Below are positions 6,021 through 6,345 of a stretch of DNA of 6,345 bases, in pieces (positions within the stretch are counted from its first letter, which is position 1; each line of letters begins with the position of its first letter). Under the pieces are notes generated by a model, which saw only the letters and a list, made by a program, of their open reading frames with translations, did not search any database and was not told the origin of the DNA. Source of the stretch: Clostridiaceae bacterium (GTDB lineage Bacteria; Bacillota; Clostridia; Acetivibrionales; DTU013); assembly GCA_012799845.1 (NCBI GenBank), contig JAAZKL010000179.1:1-6345 (forward strand), given 5' to 3'. Position numbers and translations under genes: made by a program.

Positions 6021-6149
6021 TAATTGGAGGCAATCGGATCATAGTTGACAAGTCAGCATCCGGCGGTAAGACCGCATGATTTTATGATTATAAGAGATGG
6101 CGGGACCTTTGCCTGTTCAGTTAGTGCTGACAGTGATGAGGTTTTTTTT
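6021..6149 (+). ncRNA. Candidate structured small RNA or orphan leader of unknown class
   Basis: This segment has a promoter at its 5' end and a hairpin plus T-run at its 3' end. Between them it can fold into a closed junction. P1 is AGGCAA (6028-6033) with TTGCCT (6109-6114). P2 is CGGAT (6035-6039) with ATCCG (6058-6062), topped after an asymmetric CATA bulge by GTTGA/TCAGC around a CAAG loop. P3 is GCGGT (6063-6067) with ACCGC (6071-6075) around AAG. P2 and P3 are directly adjacent and could stack. The remaining strand (6076-6108) holds a repeated ATGATT and the purine-rich AAGAGATGGCGGGA. No open frame with a credible ribosome binding site is present. It does not match the consensus of SAM, TPP, FMN, cobalamin, lysine, glycine, purine, c-di-GMP, THF, ZTP or T-box RNAs as I know them. 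Folding is by eye only. Confidence 0.42.
6105..6149 (+). terminator. Intrinsic terminator of the structured RNA, possibly also of rluB
   Basis: An upper stem, CTGT and CAG (6113-6120, one bulged T) with CTGACAG (6127-6133), closes a six-base loop. A lower stem, ACCT (6105-6108) with AGGT (6139-6142), lies beyond an internal loop. Eight Ts follow (6142-6149). The T-run is strong but the stem is interrupted. As rluB has no other terminator, its transcripts may end here too. Confidence 0.6.
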
Positions 6150-6180
6150 ATTGATGGCTTGTTGGAAGTTAATATTGCAG

Positions 6181-6209
6181 TTGAAAGAGAATAGAAAATG
6201 TAATATAAT
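6181..6209 (+). promoter_or_regulatory. Strong sigma-A promoter of the carboxyltransferase gene
   Basis: TTGAAA (6181-6186, five of six), a 17-bp spacer and a perfect TATAAT (6204-6209). Transcription should begin near 6216, giving an A/T-rich leader of about 75 nt. It makes the downstream gene independent of the terminator at 6149. Confidence 0.82.
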
Positions 6210-6291
6210 CCAGATATATTAGCACAAGGTAATAACACCAAATAATAATATATACTCTGCAGAAATCCAAATGAAGATGAGGTGGGAGCAC

Positions 6292-6345
6292 ATGGGTACT
6301 GTTGAAAAAGTAAACGACCTTCACATCCGAAGACAGGCACTGGAA
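6292..6345 (+). CDS. Acyl-CoA carboxylase / methylmalonyl-CoA decarboxylase carboxyltransferase subunit, N-terminus only (partial)
   Basis: Eighteen codons are present before the window ends, giving MGTVEKVNDLHIRRQALE. Carboxyltransferase subunits of biotin-dependent acyl-CoA carboxylases and of sodium-pumping methylmalonyl-CoA or glutaconyl-CoA decarboxylases typically begin with M-x-T-V/I-E-K, then L and a charged R-R/K segment before a Gly-Gly-Gly loop. This fits, but 18 residues cannot fix the substrate. ATG 6292 is preceded by GAGGTG (6279-6284) at seven bases. In-frame ATGs at 6271 and 6277 would add seven or five residues, but the first would read through the binding site itself. A strong dedicated promoter lies upstream. 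In an anaerobe such an enzyme would belong to propionate/succinate or amino-acid fermentation; this is inference. Confidence 0.62.
   Translation, partial: MGTVEKVNDLHIRRQALE

Noticed and set aside
6045..6050. A perfect TTGACA that could be a -35 box.
   Set aside because: No acceptable -10 lies 16-18 bases downstream; the bases are part of the P2 hairpin instead.
6094..6107. Resemblance of the AGATGGCGGGACC stretch to a T-box (TGGNACC) antiterminator.
   Set aside because: The TGG and ACC parts are separated by too many bases, and no specifier stem or AGTA bulge precedes it; the leader is too short for a T-box.
6097..6222. A 41-codon hydrophobic + strand frame beginning MAGPLPVQLVL, running through the terminator.
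   Set aside because: Its only purine stretch, AAGAG, touches the ATG with no spacing, the frame crosses the hairpin and T-run, and its hydrophobicity comes largely from the poly-T run. A membrane micropeptide is not excluded but is unsupported.
6053..6340. A 95-codon minus-strand frame over the last gap.
   Set aside because: It overlaps the start of the carboxyltransferase gene and both + strand promoters, and has no recognisable family.

Overview
The window looks like chromosome of a spore-forming, probably anaerobic member of the Clostridia (Bacillota). Three things support this. The gene set combines a D-Ala-D-Ala carboxypeptidase, a site-2 protease, scpA/scpB, a DUF2953 protein, the sporulation protein YtfJ and an RsuA/RluB-type pseudouridine synthase. 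The Shine-Dalgarno sites and sigma-A-like promoters are of low-GC Gram-positive type. The tryptophanyl-tRNA synthetase carries a predicted Fe-S cysteine motif. Arg AGG/AGA and Ile ATA codons are frequent. Species cannot be named from the sequence alone. All supported genes are on the + strand.

Layout. Positions 3-344 hold the 3' end of a penicillin-binding-protein-5-type carboxypeptidase gene, closed by a good intrinsic terminator (418-452). Then come a membrane zinc protease of family M50 (555-1253) and trpS (1366-2373), which has its own near-consensus promoter (1285-1313). No clear terminator follows trpS, so transcription may continue through scpA (2485-3279, TTG start), scpB (3334-3927), a DUF2953 membrane protein (3984-4649) and ytfJ (4642-5091, overlapping its upstream neighbour by 8 nt). 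rluB (5236-5955) has its own extended -10 promoter, with a perfect 9-bp inverted repeat lying over the -10 and the predicted start point.

The 336-base gap after rluB (5956-6291) is the least ordinary part. It has a promoter (5986-6014), about 130 nt that can fold into a three-stem junction, and a hairpin followed by eight Ts (6105-6149). A second, near-perfect promoter (6181-6209) follows, then the first 18 codons of what looks like an acyl-CoA/methylmalonyl-CoA carboxyltransferase gene running off the window. Because this gene has its own promoter, the structured segment may be a free-standing small RNA rather than a simple leader. I could not match it to a riboswitch class I know.

Functionally, scpA and scpB encode the non-SMC subunits of the SMC condensin-like complex. 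DUF2953 and YtfJ form a recurrent pair linked to sporulation. The carboxypeptidase matures peptidoglycan, trpS charges tRNA-Trp, and rluB modifies 23S rRNA. This is a growth, chromosome and spore housekeeping neighbourhood, with the unexplained elements confined to the intergenic regions around rluB.
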